This document shows, in pieces, positions 1 to 7,642 of a DNA stretch of 64,000 nucleotides (positions within the stretch are counted from its first letter, which is position 1; each line of letters opens with the position of its first letter). Where the stretch lies: the NCBI GenBank assembly GCA_900314875.1, contig OMWX01000002.1:1-64000 (forward strand), written 5' to 3'. Both the position numbers and the translations under genes were made by a program. Origin of the DNA: an uncultured Actinomycetes bacterium. Its GTDB lineage: Bacteria; Actinomycetota; Actinomycetes; Actinomycetales; Bifidobacteriaceae. The notes beneath the pieces were generated by a model. That model was not told the origin of the DNA and ran no database searches. It worked only from the letters and a program-made list of their open reading frames with translations.

Positions 1-1
1 G

Positions 2-3000
2 GGCGCGGGCGACGATACGCTGGACGGCAGGCACGGCGATGATGTTTTGTGCGGGGAAGCCGGCAATGATCTGCTTATCGGCGGGTACGGCGATGATGTT
101 TACGTGTTCGCTCCGGGCGGCGGGCAGGATCAGATTTCCGAGATCGGCGGCAGCGACAGGATTGTGTTCAGGGGAAGCGTGAAGCCGGAAGATGTTGCGA
201 TGGAAAGGGTTAATGATAAGGATTTGTTTATCAGGTATTCGGATTCTGACAGCATTGTCGTGAAAAACGCTTACGGCGACGACAGGTATGGCGCGTATTT
301 TGTGGAGCGTTTCGAGTTTCCGGACGGCACGGTTTGGGATTTGGATGATATCGTGCAGCGGGTGACGGTTCGCGCGGGCACGAGGTTTGCGGATGATATG
401 AAGCCTTATTCTTCGTCGAAGTTTTATACGGGCAGCGAGGTTTTCTATGCGGGAGAGGGCGACGACAAGATCGGTGCGGGCGACGGGAACGACAAGGTTT
501 ACGCGGGCGCGGGAAATGACAGTGTTGTCGGAGGCGACGGGGATGATATTCTGTTCGGGGAAGAAGGCGATGATTGGCTTTCCGGCGACTGCGGCAATGA
601 TATGCTTGTCGGCGGCGCGGGCGTTGACCGGCTTTGCGGCGGCGAGGGCGATGACGCGTATGTGTTTAACAGGGGCGACGGGAACGACACGGTGGCGGAC
701 GAAGACGGCAATGACGCGATTGTTTTCGGGGAAGGGATCGGTCCCGGGGATGTGTCTGTGCGGCGCGAGGGCGATGACCTGCTTATCCGTTGCGGGGAGA
801 ATGATTCGGTAAGAGTGCAATATGCTTATAAGTATTCCAGCGGAAGTTTTTTTATTGAGAATATCGCGTTTGCCGACGGCACGGTCTGGGATTTGGAATA
901 CATAAAACAGCTTGCCCGCATTCATTATGCTTCTGACGGGGGCGGCGTCATGCGGTCTTACGATGCGTCTGCAGTTTATGACGATAACGAGATTTTTTAC
1001 GGCGGCGACGGCAATGACAGCATCAGCGGTGGAGAGGGGAATGATATGCTTTACGGCGGCAGGGGCGATGATTCTCTTTCCGGCGGGTACGGCGATGATG
1101 TTTACGTGTTTAATCTTGGTGACGGGAACGACACGATATATGAAGCTGGCGGCAGTGACAGGATTGTTTTCGGGGAGGGGGTGTCTCCCGACGATTTGGT
1201 GTTCGAACGTTCCTGCAATATATACGAGCGTTCCAGCAGCGATATGATTATCCGTTACGGGGACAATGATTCGATTAGAATTCAGTCTGGTTACAGGGGA
1301 ATTGTAGAGAAGAATATCGTGTTTGCCGACGGAACCGTGTGGGACAGAGAGCAGATTAACGCCCGTACGGTTTATATTTTCGGAACTGACGCCGGCGAGA
1401 ATATGGGAGGTTACCGGGCAAGCGAATGGTATTCGGGAAATGAAACGTTTTACGCCGGGAAGGGCAACGACCGCATTGACGGCGGAGACGGGAATGACGT
1501 TTATGTTTTCAATAAAGGCGACGGCAATGACAGAATAGCGCTGGCTTGGCGCTACTTTCGCGAGGATAAGCATGACAGGATTGTTTTCGGTCCCGGGATA
1601 AAACCCGAAGACGTTTCTTTGAAACGGTCGGGAGGCGTTTATCCTAATGCGTCGTCTTATATTGATATGACCGACAGCACGGATCTGATTATCCGTTACG
1701 GGGAGAATGATTCCGTAACATATGAGAACGGTTTCTGCAGTTCGATGATTGTAGAGAGCATTGAGTTTGCGGACGGCACGGTCTGGTCTAGAGAAGATAT
1801 TGATCTTCTTTCCGGTAGACGTTTCGGAACGGACGGCGCGGATTGTCTGCCTGAATTCAGACCGGACGGATACTATTCGGGAAATGAAACGTTTTACGCC
1901 GGGAAGGGCAACGACCGCATTGACGGCGGAGACGGGAATGACGTTTACTTGTTTAATCTCGGGGACGGGCAGGATGTTATTTGCGAGACTTCCGGGGAGG
2001 ATACGATGCGTTTCGGCGAGAATATAAGTTCCGATTCCGTTTCGTTCGAACGGAAAAGTGATGATTTCGTCGTGCGTTACGGTTCTGCCGGGGATTCTGT
2101 CTCGGTTTCCGGCGCGTACAGGGCAGAGGGATGCGTCGTGGAAAATATCGAGTTTGCCGACGGGACGAAATGGGGCAGGAAAGAGATTGTTTCCAGGCTG
2201 AGCGTTCATGTCGGCACGGGCGGGGATGATGTTCTTTCGGGGGATGCTCCGTCTGCAATGTATGACGGCAACGATACTTACGTGTTTAACTCCGGCGGAG
2301 GCAGAGACGAAATATCGGATCGCGGAGGAGATTCCGACAGGATTGTGTTCGGTCCCGGCGTGAAACCGGAAAACGTGTCATTCGATATATCATACTGCGA
2401 TCTTATTATCCGTTACGGAGAAAATGATGCGATAACGGTAAAGGCTGCGATGCTGAATGACGGTAGCGGGTTTGTCGAGAGCATTGAGTTTGCCGACGGA
2501 ACCAGGTGGGGAAGCGGGGAAATGCTTTCCAAATTTCTTGTCCGTGAGGGCACTGACGGAAACGATCATTTGTCAGGTGACTCTTCGACTCTGTATTATT
2601 CGGGCGATGAAACATTCCGCGCCGGGGACGGGGATGATATTGTTTATGCGTATGACGGGAATGATTTTGTAAGCGGAGACGCGGGAAACGATACTCTTTA
2701 CGGTCAGGACGGCGACGATATTTTGAACGGGGAAGCCGGCAATGACGTTCTTGTCGGGGGGCGCGGAAACGATAAGCTGAACGGCGGGGAAGGCGACGAT
2801 GTTTACGTGTTTAATGTCGGTGACGGCTGCGATCTTATTTCCGAGTGGCATAACGGTTTTGACAAAATCGTTTTCGGGCGCGGCGTGAAACCGGAAAACG
2901 TTGTTTTCGAACGTTCGGGCGACAATCTGCTTATCCGTTACGGGGAGAATGATTTGATAACGGTCGGAGGCGCGTACAGGAGTTTCGCCTGCGAATACGG

Positions 3001-3469
3001 AAGCAGTTTCGTTGAAATCATGGAGTTTGCCGACGGGACGAAATATGAGATTGATTATGAGAATCTGTGTTTGAAAGCTGCTGCGGTTAAGCAGACGGGC
3101 GTTGCGGGCGCGGCTGAAACGAGACCGGCGGCGTGTTTCGACGCTGCGGGTTTTATTGCCGGGGTTGAAGAGTATGCTGCGGCAAAGAATCTGCCGTGGG
3201 TCAGCGGCAACGCGGATTATCGCGACAAAACCGCCGCCGATTCCGGTTTGCCGGATTCCGGGCAAGACTATTCTGTCCTGCCGGATTCCGGTCAAGCTGA
3301 CTCGGTTCTGTCTGATTCTTCCGGCTGCGGTTCTGCTGTATATGATTCCGGTTCCGCAGTCGAAGCCGGGATCAACAATTTCACGGATCTGATTATTCAG
3401 GACATGTGCGAACTCGCCGCCGGCAGCGCCGCCGCTCAGTCCGCGCCCGCCCAGCTGTGGACATGCTGA
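2..3469 (+). CDS. RTX/haemolysin-type calcium-binding repeat protein (5' part outside window)
   Basis: The reading frame is open from base 2, so the N-terminus lies left of the window; about 1155 residues are visible. They consist of about seven units of 140-165 residues. Each unit has glycine/aspartate RTX nonapeptides (GGxGxDxL type) followed by a conserved block of the form DRIVFG.GVKPEDV, LIIRYGENDS and IEFADGTVWD, which matches the haemolysin-type calcium-binding related domain. The family is secreted and folds into calcium-bound beta-rolls. The last 110 residues are low-complexity (Pro-Asp-Ser-Gly repeats) and end in FTDLIIQDMCELA, which resembles the C-terminal secretion tail of type I-exported RTX proteins. 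Oddities are several cysteines, which RTX proteins usually avoid, and the apparent actinobacterial host. No type I exporter gene is visible. The function of the N-terminal domain is unknown. Confidence 0.9.
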   Translation, partial: GAGDDTLDGRHGDDVLCGEAGNDLLIGGYGDDVYVFAPGGGQDQISEIGGSDRIVFRGSVKPEDVAMERVNDKDLFIRYSDSDSIVVKNAYGDDRYGAYFVERFEFPDGTVWDLDDIVQRVTVRAGTRFADDMKPYSSSKFYTGSEVFYAGEGDDKIGAGDGNDKVYAGAGNDSVVGGDGDDILFGEEGDDWLSGDCGNDMLVGGAGVDRLCGGEGDDAYVFNRGDGNDTVADEDGNDAIVFGEGIGPGDVSVRREGDDLLIRCGENDSVRVQYAYKYSSGSFFIENIAFADGTVWDLEYIKQLARIHYASDGGGVMRSYDASAVYDDNEIFYGGDGNDSISGGEGNDMLYGGRGDDSLSGGYGDDVYVFNLGDGNDTIYEAGGSDRIVFGEGVSPDDLVFERSCNIYERSSSDMIIRYGDNDSIRIQSGYRGIVEKNIVFADGTVWDREQINARTVYIFGTDAGENMGGYRASEWYSGNETFYAGKGNDRIDGGDGNDVYVFNKGDGNDRIALAWRYFREDKHDRIVFGPGIKPEDVSLKRSGGVYPNASSYIDMTDSTDLIIRYGENDSVTYENGFCSSMIVESIEFADGTVWSREDIDLLSGRRFGTDGADCLPEFRPDGYYSGNETFYAGKGNDRIDGGDGNDVYLFNLGDGQDVICETSGEDTMRFGENISSDSVSFERKSDDFVVRYGSAGDSVSVSGAYRAEGCVVENIEFADGTKWGRKEIVSRLSVHVGTGGDDVLSGDAPSAMYDGNDTYVFNSGGGRDEISDRGGDSDRIVFGPGVKPENVSFDISYCDLIIRYGENDAITVKAAMLNDGSGFVESIEFADGTRWGSGEMLSKFLVREGTDGNDHLSGDSSTLYYSGDETFRAGDGDDIVYAYDGNDFVSGDAGNDTLYGQDGDDILNGEAGNDVLVGGRGNDKLNGGEGDDVYVFNVGDGCDLISEWHNGFDKIVFGRGVKPENVVFERSGDNLLIRYGENDLITVGGAYRSFACEYGSSFVEIMEFADGTKYEIDYENLCLKAAAVKQTGVAGAAETRPAACFDAAGFIAGVEEYAAAKNLPWVSGNADYRDKTAADSGLPDSGQDYSVLPDSGQADSVLSDSSGCGSAVYDSGSAVEAGINNFTDLIIQDMCELAAGSAAAQSAPAQLWTC
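1430..1947. repeat. Identical 74-bp repeats inside the RTX gene
   Basis: Bases 1430-1503 and 1874-1947 are identical over 74 bp, in frame, 444 bp apart. Other RTX units differ by many substitutions. This suggests a recent duplication or gene conversion between neighbouring repeat units. Confidence 0.85.
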
Positions 3470-3478
3470 ATGCAGGCA

Positions 3479-3718
3479 CGCTGAATGCGGAAACGCCGGC
3501 TGCAGAAACGCCGGACGCAGGCACGCTGAATACGGATAAGCTGAGTTTCAGCCGCAAATCGGCCGCAGACATGCCGGAGTCGGGCAGACAAGCTGAGTTT
3601 GCGGCTGTCTGCATCAGACATGCCAGACTTGCGCAAACCAGACTTGCGCAAACCTGGCTCGCGCAAATCCGGCTCGCACAAACCCGATTCTCGCAAATCC
3701 GGCTCGCGCAAGCCGAAC
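3479..3718. repeat. Two blocks of degenerate 15-bp tandem repeats downstream of the RTX gene
   Basis: The 353-bp gap between the RTX gene and fmt is mostly repeat. Block one (about 3479-3545) has about five copies of a unit like ACGCTGAATGCGGAA. Block two (about 3629-3718) has about six copies of a unit like CTTGCGCAAACCAGA. A plus-strand frame stays open across both blocks (3406-3768), giving pentapeptide repeats (LAQTR-like), but it has no convincing ribosome binding site and overlaps the RTX C-terminus, so it is not called as a gene. Confidence 0.75.
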
Positions 3719-3822
3719 GCGAACACGCCCGGCTTGCGGCTGACAAGCAGCGTGAAACATTCGTGTAAGCTGAAATAAGATAAAACGCAAACGCAGCAGA
3801 AAAACCGCGAAAGGAGAGCGTT

Positions 3823-4800
3823 ATGAAAATCATATTTGCCGGAACTCCCGAAGTTGCGGTGCCGTCACTCGAAAAACTGTGCGAAACCGACGGAATAGAA
3901 GTCGCAGCCGTCATCACGCGACCCGACGCGCCCGTCGGCAGAGGACGCAAACTCAAACCGAGCCCCGTCAAAACATACGCGCTCGAAAACAGCATACCCG
4001 TCATAGAAATAAGCCCGCGCGACCCGGACTTTATCGAAGCCGTGAACAAAACCGGAGCGCAAGCCGCAGCCGTCGTCGCATACGGACACATACTCGCGCA
4101 AAAAGTCCTTGACAGTCTGCCTTTAGGGTGGTATAATCTTCACTTCTCGCTTCTGCCGCAATGGCGAGGAGCCGCTCCCGTACAGCGAGCAGTCTGGGCT
4201 GGCGACGAAATGACCGGCACAACCGTATTTAAAATCACAGCCGGCATGGACAGCGGACCCATATTAGGACAGACAACCGCTCAAATCGGACCGCACGACA
4301 CATCCGGAGACATGTTTGAACGTCTCGCAAAAGATGGAGCGCAACTGCTCGCATTATCAATGAAAACAGTCGCAGACGGAACCGCAAAACCCGTCGAACA
4401 GCCGGGCGGAGCATACGAAAAAGCCGAAAAAATAAACGTCGAAGACTCAATCGTACGTTTCAACGTGCCCGCATTCGCTGCCGACAGACAAATCCGCGCA
4501 TGCACGCCCGCCCCCGGAGCGAGAACGGCATATCGTCCCGACGAAAAATCTGAAAGCATAAAAATCATCATCACAAAAGCGCAAATCGCAACAGAAGAAG
4601 AAATAAACAAATCCGCGCTCGCTGAAAGCCTGAAAAACCTGACTCCCGGACATATAATCGCAGATAAAAAACACGTATGGGCAGGCACGGCAACCCTTCC
4701 GCTCGAAATTCTTGCCGTAAAACCGCAAGGAAAAAAAGAAATGCGAGCCGCCGACTGGGCGAGAGGCGCGAGAATAAGCGAAGGAGCATGCTTTGGCTGA
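3823..4800 (+). CDS. fmt: Methionyl-tRNA formyltransferase
   Basis: Formylates the amino group of Met-tRNA(fMet) using 10-formyltetrahydrofolate, in the cytoplasm, before translation initiation. The 325-residue protein has the usual length. The N-terminal Rossmann domain starts MKIIFAGTPE, and the catalytic triad is visible as N105 and H107 in NLHFSLLPQWRG and D143 in MDSGPI. The C-terminal OB-type domain follows from about residue 205. A good ribosome binding site (AAAGGAGAG) precedes the ATG. The 3' end overlaps the rsmB start by 8 bases, so the two genes are probably co-transcribed and translationally coupled, a common pairing in bacteria. Confidence 0.97.
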   Translation: MKIIFAGTPEVAVPSLEKLCETDGIEVAAVITRPDAPVGRGRKLKPSPVKTYALENSIPVIEISPRDPDFIEAVNKTGAQAAAVVAYGHILAQKVLDSLPLGWYNLHFSLLPQWRGAAPVQRAVWAGDEMTGTTVFKITAGMDSGPILGQTTAQIGPHDTSGDMFERLAKDGAQLLALSMKTVADGTAKPVEQPGGAYEKAEKINVEDSIVRFNVPAFAADRQIRACTPAPGARTAYRPDEKSESIKIIITKAQIATEEEINKSALAESLKNLTPGHIIADKKHVWAGTATLPLEILAVKPQGKKEMRAADWARGARISEGACFG

Positions 4801-6472
4801 CCTTGAATCATGCCTGACCGCATACAATCTGCTTTGCAAAATAAGAGAAAATGACGCATACTCTAACCTGCTTGTCCCCGCATCTTTGAAAGCGGGAAAC
4901 TTCTCGACGCGGGAAAAAGGATTTATCACCGATTGCGTATACGGAACCTTGCGATGGCAAGGATTTGCTGATGCCGTGATTTCTGCAGCCTGTAAGCGGG
5001 ATAAAAGCAAAATCAGCGCCGACGTGCTCGATATATTGCGGCTGGGAACATACCGCACTCTTTTCACGTCCGAAAAAACATACGCGGTCGTAAATTCGAG
5101 CGTAGAAATCGCAAAAAAACGCACAGGGCGAGGTTCAGCAGGATTCGTAAACGCAGTCATGCGGAAAATTGCGTTGCGCAGCAGAAAAGAATGGGAATCG
5201 CTGCTCACGTCGAGAATTGCCAAAAACTGCACGGACAAAAGACTGGCAGTGAGAGCGTCACACCCGGAATGGATAGTCGAAGAACTGCGCAAATCATACG
5301 AAAAAGCCGGATACGATTGGGAAAAAATCCGCAAAACCCGAGAAAAATCCGAGCTTGGGCAGGTTTCAGCCGATTCTTCGGGGAAGTCGGTCGCGGGTGG
5401 TTCTGTCGCGGATGAACCTGTTGCGGCTGTCCCGATTGCGGCTGACATGACTTCAGCTGTCCCGATTTCGGCAGACCCGATTGCGGCAATGCTTGAAGCG
5501 GACAATGCTGCGCCCTCCGTGACGCTGTGTGCGCGCCCCGGGCTTGCAGAACCTGACGAAATTCTTGAAAACATGCCAAAAAACGTGCTTTGTGAGCGGG
5601 GAAAATACAGTCCGTATGCGCTTAAGATCAAAAAAGGCGGCGTTAATGCGATTGAAGCCGTGAAAAAGGGACTTGCAGGCGTTGAAGACGAAGGCAGTCA
5701 GATAGCGGCTCTTGCGCTGGTCAACGCGCCGGTCGAAGTGCTCGTCAATGTACCCGTCAACGCGCCGGTCAGTGCGCCCGTCAATGCGCCGATCGAAGTG
5801 TCAGAGAAAGCGGCGGGAATATCGATTAAAGCAGCAAAAATTGAAGCTTCTGAAAGCTCGAAAGCTTTGAAAATCTCTGAAAAATGGCTTGACATGTGTG
5901 CCGGACCCGGCGGAAAAACCGCGCTTTTGGGGGCTTGTGCGGCACAGCGAAACGCGACGCTGACTGCAAACGAACCGTCGGAGCATCGCGCGAAACTCGT
6001 GCGCGAAAACTGCTTTGCGCTGCCCGCCGGAACTCTGGAAAAAGTTTATGAGCGGGACGGACGGGAGCTGGGGCGAATGTTCCCCGAAACGTTTGACCGG
6101 ATTTTGGTTGACGCGCCCTGTTCCGGACTGGGCTCTCTTCGCCGTCGGGCGGAAGCCAGGTGGCGAAAAAATCGCAGCGATATCAAACAGCTTGCCGAAA
6201 TTCAGCGAGGACTGCTCTTGTCTGCGGCCGGGGCTGTTCGAAAAGGCGGAGTTATCGCATATGTCACATGCTCTCCGGCGCTTGCTGAAACTCGCGAAAT
6301 CGTCGATTATGCGCTGGCTGAGCGTTCCGATTTGCAGCGGCTTGATGCGGCGGCGGTTATACGCGGTTTTGCACCTGATATTCCTCTGCCCGATTCCGGC
6401 GGAGATGTGCAGCTTTTTGAGCATATTCACGATACCGATCAGATGTTTGTTGCTCTTTTGCGGAAAAAATAA
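4793..6472 (+). CDS. rsmB: 16S rRNA (cytosine-967-C5)-methyltransferase
   Basis: Methylates C967 of 16S rRNA with S-adenosylmethionine. The N-terminal NusB-like domain occupies about residues 1-135. The methyltransferase core has the SAM-binding motif DMCAGPGGKT at about 367, the DAPCSGLG cysteine at about 443 and the TCS cysteine at about 493. The start is TTG, chosen because GAAGGAG lies at the right distance and it overlaps the fmt stop. The protein has 559 residues; the family usually has about 430-480. The excess is two low-complexity inserts: pentapeptide repeats (PIAAD/SVADE-like) at about 188-245, and tetrapeptide repeats (VNAP-like) at about 307-330. Both sit between the conserved domains, so the enzyme may still be active. 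Confidence 0.95.
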   Translation: MADLESCLTAYNLLCKIRENDAYSNLLVPASLKAGNFSTREKGFITDCVYGTLRWQGFADAVISAACKRDKSKISADVLDILRLGTYRTLFTSEKTYAVVNSSVEIAKKRTGRGSAGFVNAVMRKIALRSRKEWESLLTSRIAKNCTDKRLAVRASHPEWIVEELRKSYEKAGYDWEKIRKTREKSELGQVSADSSGKSVAGGSVADEPVAAVPIAADMTSAVPISADPIAAMLEADNAAPSVTLCARPGLAEPDEILENMPKNVLCERGKYSPYALKIKKGGVNAIEAVKKGLAGVEDEGSQIAALALVNAPVEVLVNVPVNAPVSAPVNAPIEVSEKAAGISIKAAKIEASESSKALKISEKWLDMCAGPGGKTALLGACAAQRNATLTANEPSEHRAKLVRENCFALPAGTLEKVYERDGRELGRMFPETFDRILVDAPCSGLGSLRRRAEARWRKNRSDIKQLAEIQRGLLLSAAGAVRKGGVIAYVTCSPALAETREIVDYALAERSDLQRLDAAAVIRGFAPDIPLPDSGGDVQLFEHIHDTDQMFVALLRKK

Positions 6473-6776
6473 GCATTTGCAGATAATTATTCGCGGAAAA
6501 TGTTCTGTGAACCGTGGTTTGAGAGTCATGTTTTGCGGATCGTTGTATGTGAACTGCGGTCTGCGAGCCGTGATCTGCAGATTGTGATCAGCATACTGTG
6601 ATTGGCGGCAGAATAGAGAACAGTCGCCGGTAAAATTGCATTAAGCGGAAAAGCCTGGAGGGACGATCGTCAGAAAGCGGAGAAACAGCGCGAAAGCGCG
6701 CAAAAATGCGAAAACGGCACGCAAATCGCAGAAATAATGTGAAATAATGCGCAAAACAGTCGAGCGGGAGGGACGC
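6473..6776. other. Intergenic gap with degenerate repeats
   Basis: About 300 bp between rsmB and serB. Bases 6500-6600 hold a loosely repeated unit of about 45 bp beginning TGTGAACYG, with internal GTGATCTGCAG-like pieces. No gene, strong terminator or clear promoter was recognised. Confidence 0.5.
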
Positions 6777-7433
6777 ATGACAGTTAAAAAAACAACAGAG
6801 CCGAAACGGCTGATCGTCACAGATATCGATTCGACGCTGATTAATCAGGAAGTCATCGATTTGCTTGGCGAGGCTTGCGGTCACGGGGAGCGTATTGCGG
6901 ATATTACTGCGCGGGCAATGCGCGGCGAGCTGGATTTCGCTCAGGCTTTGGCTGAGAGGGTTTCGCTGCTGGAAGGGCTTGACGAGTCGGTTTTTGAGCA
7001 TGTTTATTCGAAAATCACTTTTACTTCCGGGGCGCGCGAAATGGTTGAAGAAGCGCACAGTCGCGGATGGACGGTCGGCGCGGTTTCAGGCGGTTTTCAT
7101 GAGATTGCAGACAGGCTGGTCAGAGAAGCCGGAATTGATCATTGTCTTGCGAACAGGCTGGAAATAAAGGACGGGAAGCTTGCGGGCAGAACGGTCGGAC
7201 CGATTGTGACGAAGGATTTGAAATTGCAGACTTTGCGCGAGTGGGCGGCTCTTGACGGGGTTCAAATGAGCGACACTGCGGCAGTCGGCGACGGAGCAAA
7301 CGATATACCTATGATTTTGGCTTCCGGGATCGGGATTGCTTTTTGTGCGAAGCCGGCGGTTGCTCAGGCTGCAAAATATTCGATTGAAGAGCGGAATCTG
7401 ATGAAGATTTTCGATATTATCGACGGGAAATAG
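6777..7433 (+). CDS. serB: Phosphoserine phosphatase (HAD family)
   Basis: Final step of serine biosynthesis: hydrolyses O-phosphoserine to serine. The 218-residue protein shows HAD motif I as DIDST at residues 16-20, with D16 as expected nucleophile and D18 as general acid, followed by EVIDLLGE as in phosphoserine phosphatases. HAD motif II lies in AVSGGF and motif III/IV in GDGANDIPMI. The ATG at 6777 was chosen over an in-frame upstream ATG because GGAGGGACGC directly precedes it. The C-terminal codons (DIIDGK and stop) are the first unit of a 20-bp tandem repeat that continues past the stop codon. Confidence 0.93.
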   Translation: MTVKKTTEPKRLIVTDIDSTLINQEVIDLLGEACGHGERIADITARAMRGELDFAQALAERVSLLEGLDESVFEHVYSKITFTSGAREMVEEAHSRGWTVGAVSGGFHEIADRLVREAGIDHCLANRLEIKDGKLAGRTVGPIVTKDLKLQTLREWAALDGVQMSDTAAVGDGANDIPMILASGIGIAFCAKPAVAQAAKYSIEERNLMKIFDIIDGK

Positions 7434-7489
7434 ATATTGTTGACGAAAGACAGATATTAACGAAAGACAGATATTTTTGACGAAAGATA
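7413..7489 (+). repeat. 20-bp tandem repeat spanning the serB stop codon
   Basis: Four successive units (7413-7432, 7433-7452, 7453-7469, 7470-7489) follow the pattern GATATT..TGACGAAAGACA; the third is 3 bp short. The first unit encodes the end of SerB and the others lie downstream. Confidence 0.85.
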
Positions 7490-7642
7490 AAAGTCAGACA
7501 GGGCCGGCAGTAAAGTCGAAAAGCCTGATGCGGGACGGAATTAAGGCTGAGACAGAAGCTGAAACCGGACTTCTGGCGGAACTGAGATTGCGCCGAAAAT
7601 AATACAAAAACAGGAAAACTCGAAACTTGCGAGGGAGCGGAT

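Noticed and set aside
3479-3718. CRISPR array
   Set aside because: The 15-bp units are directly adjacent without unique spacers, so this is a simple tandem repeat.
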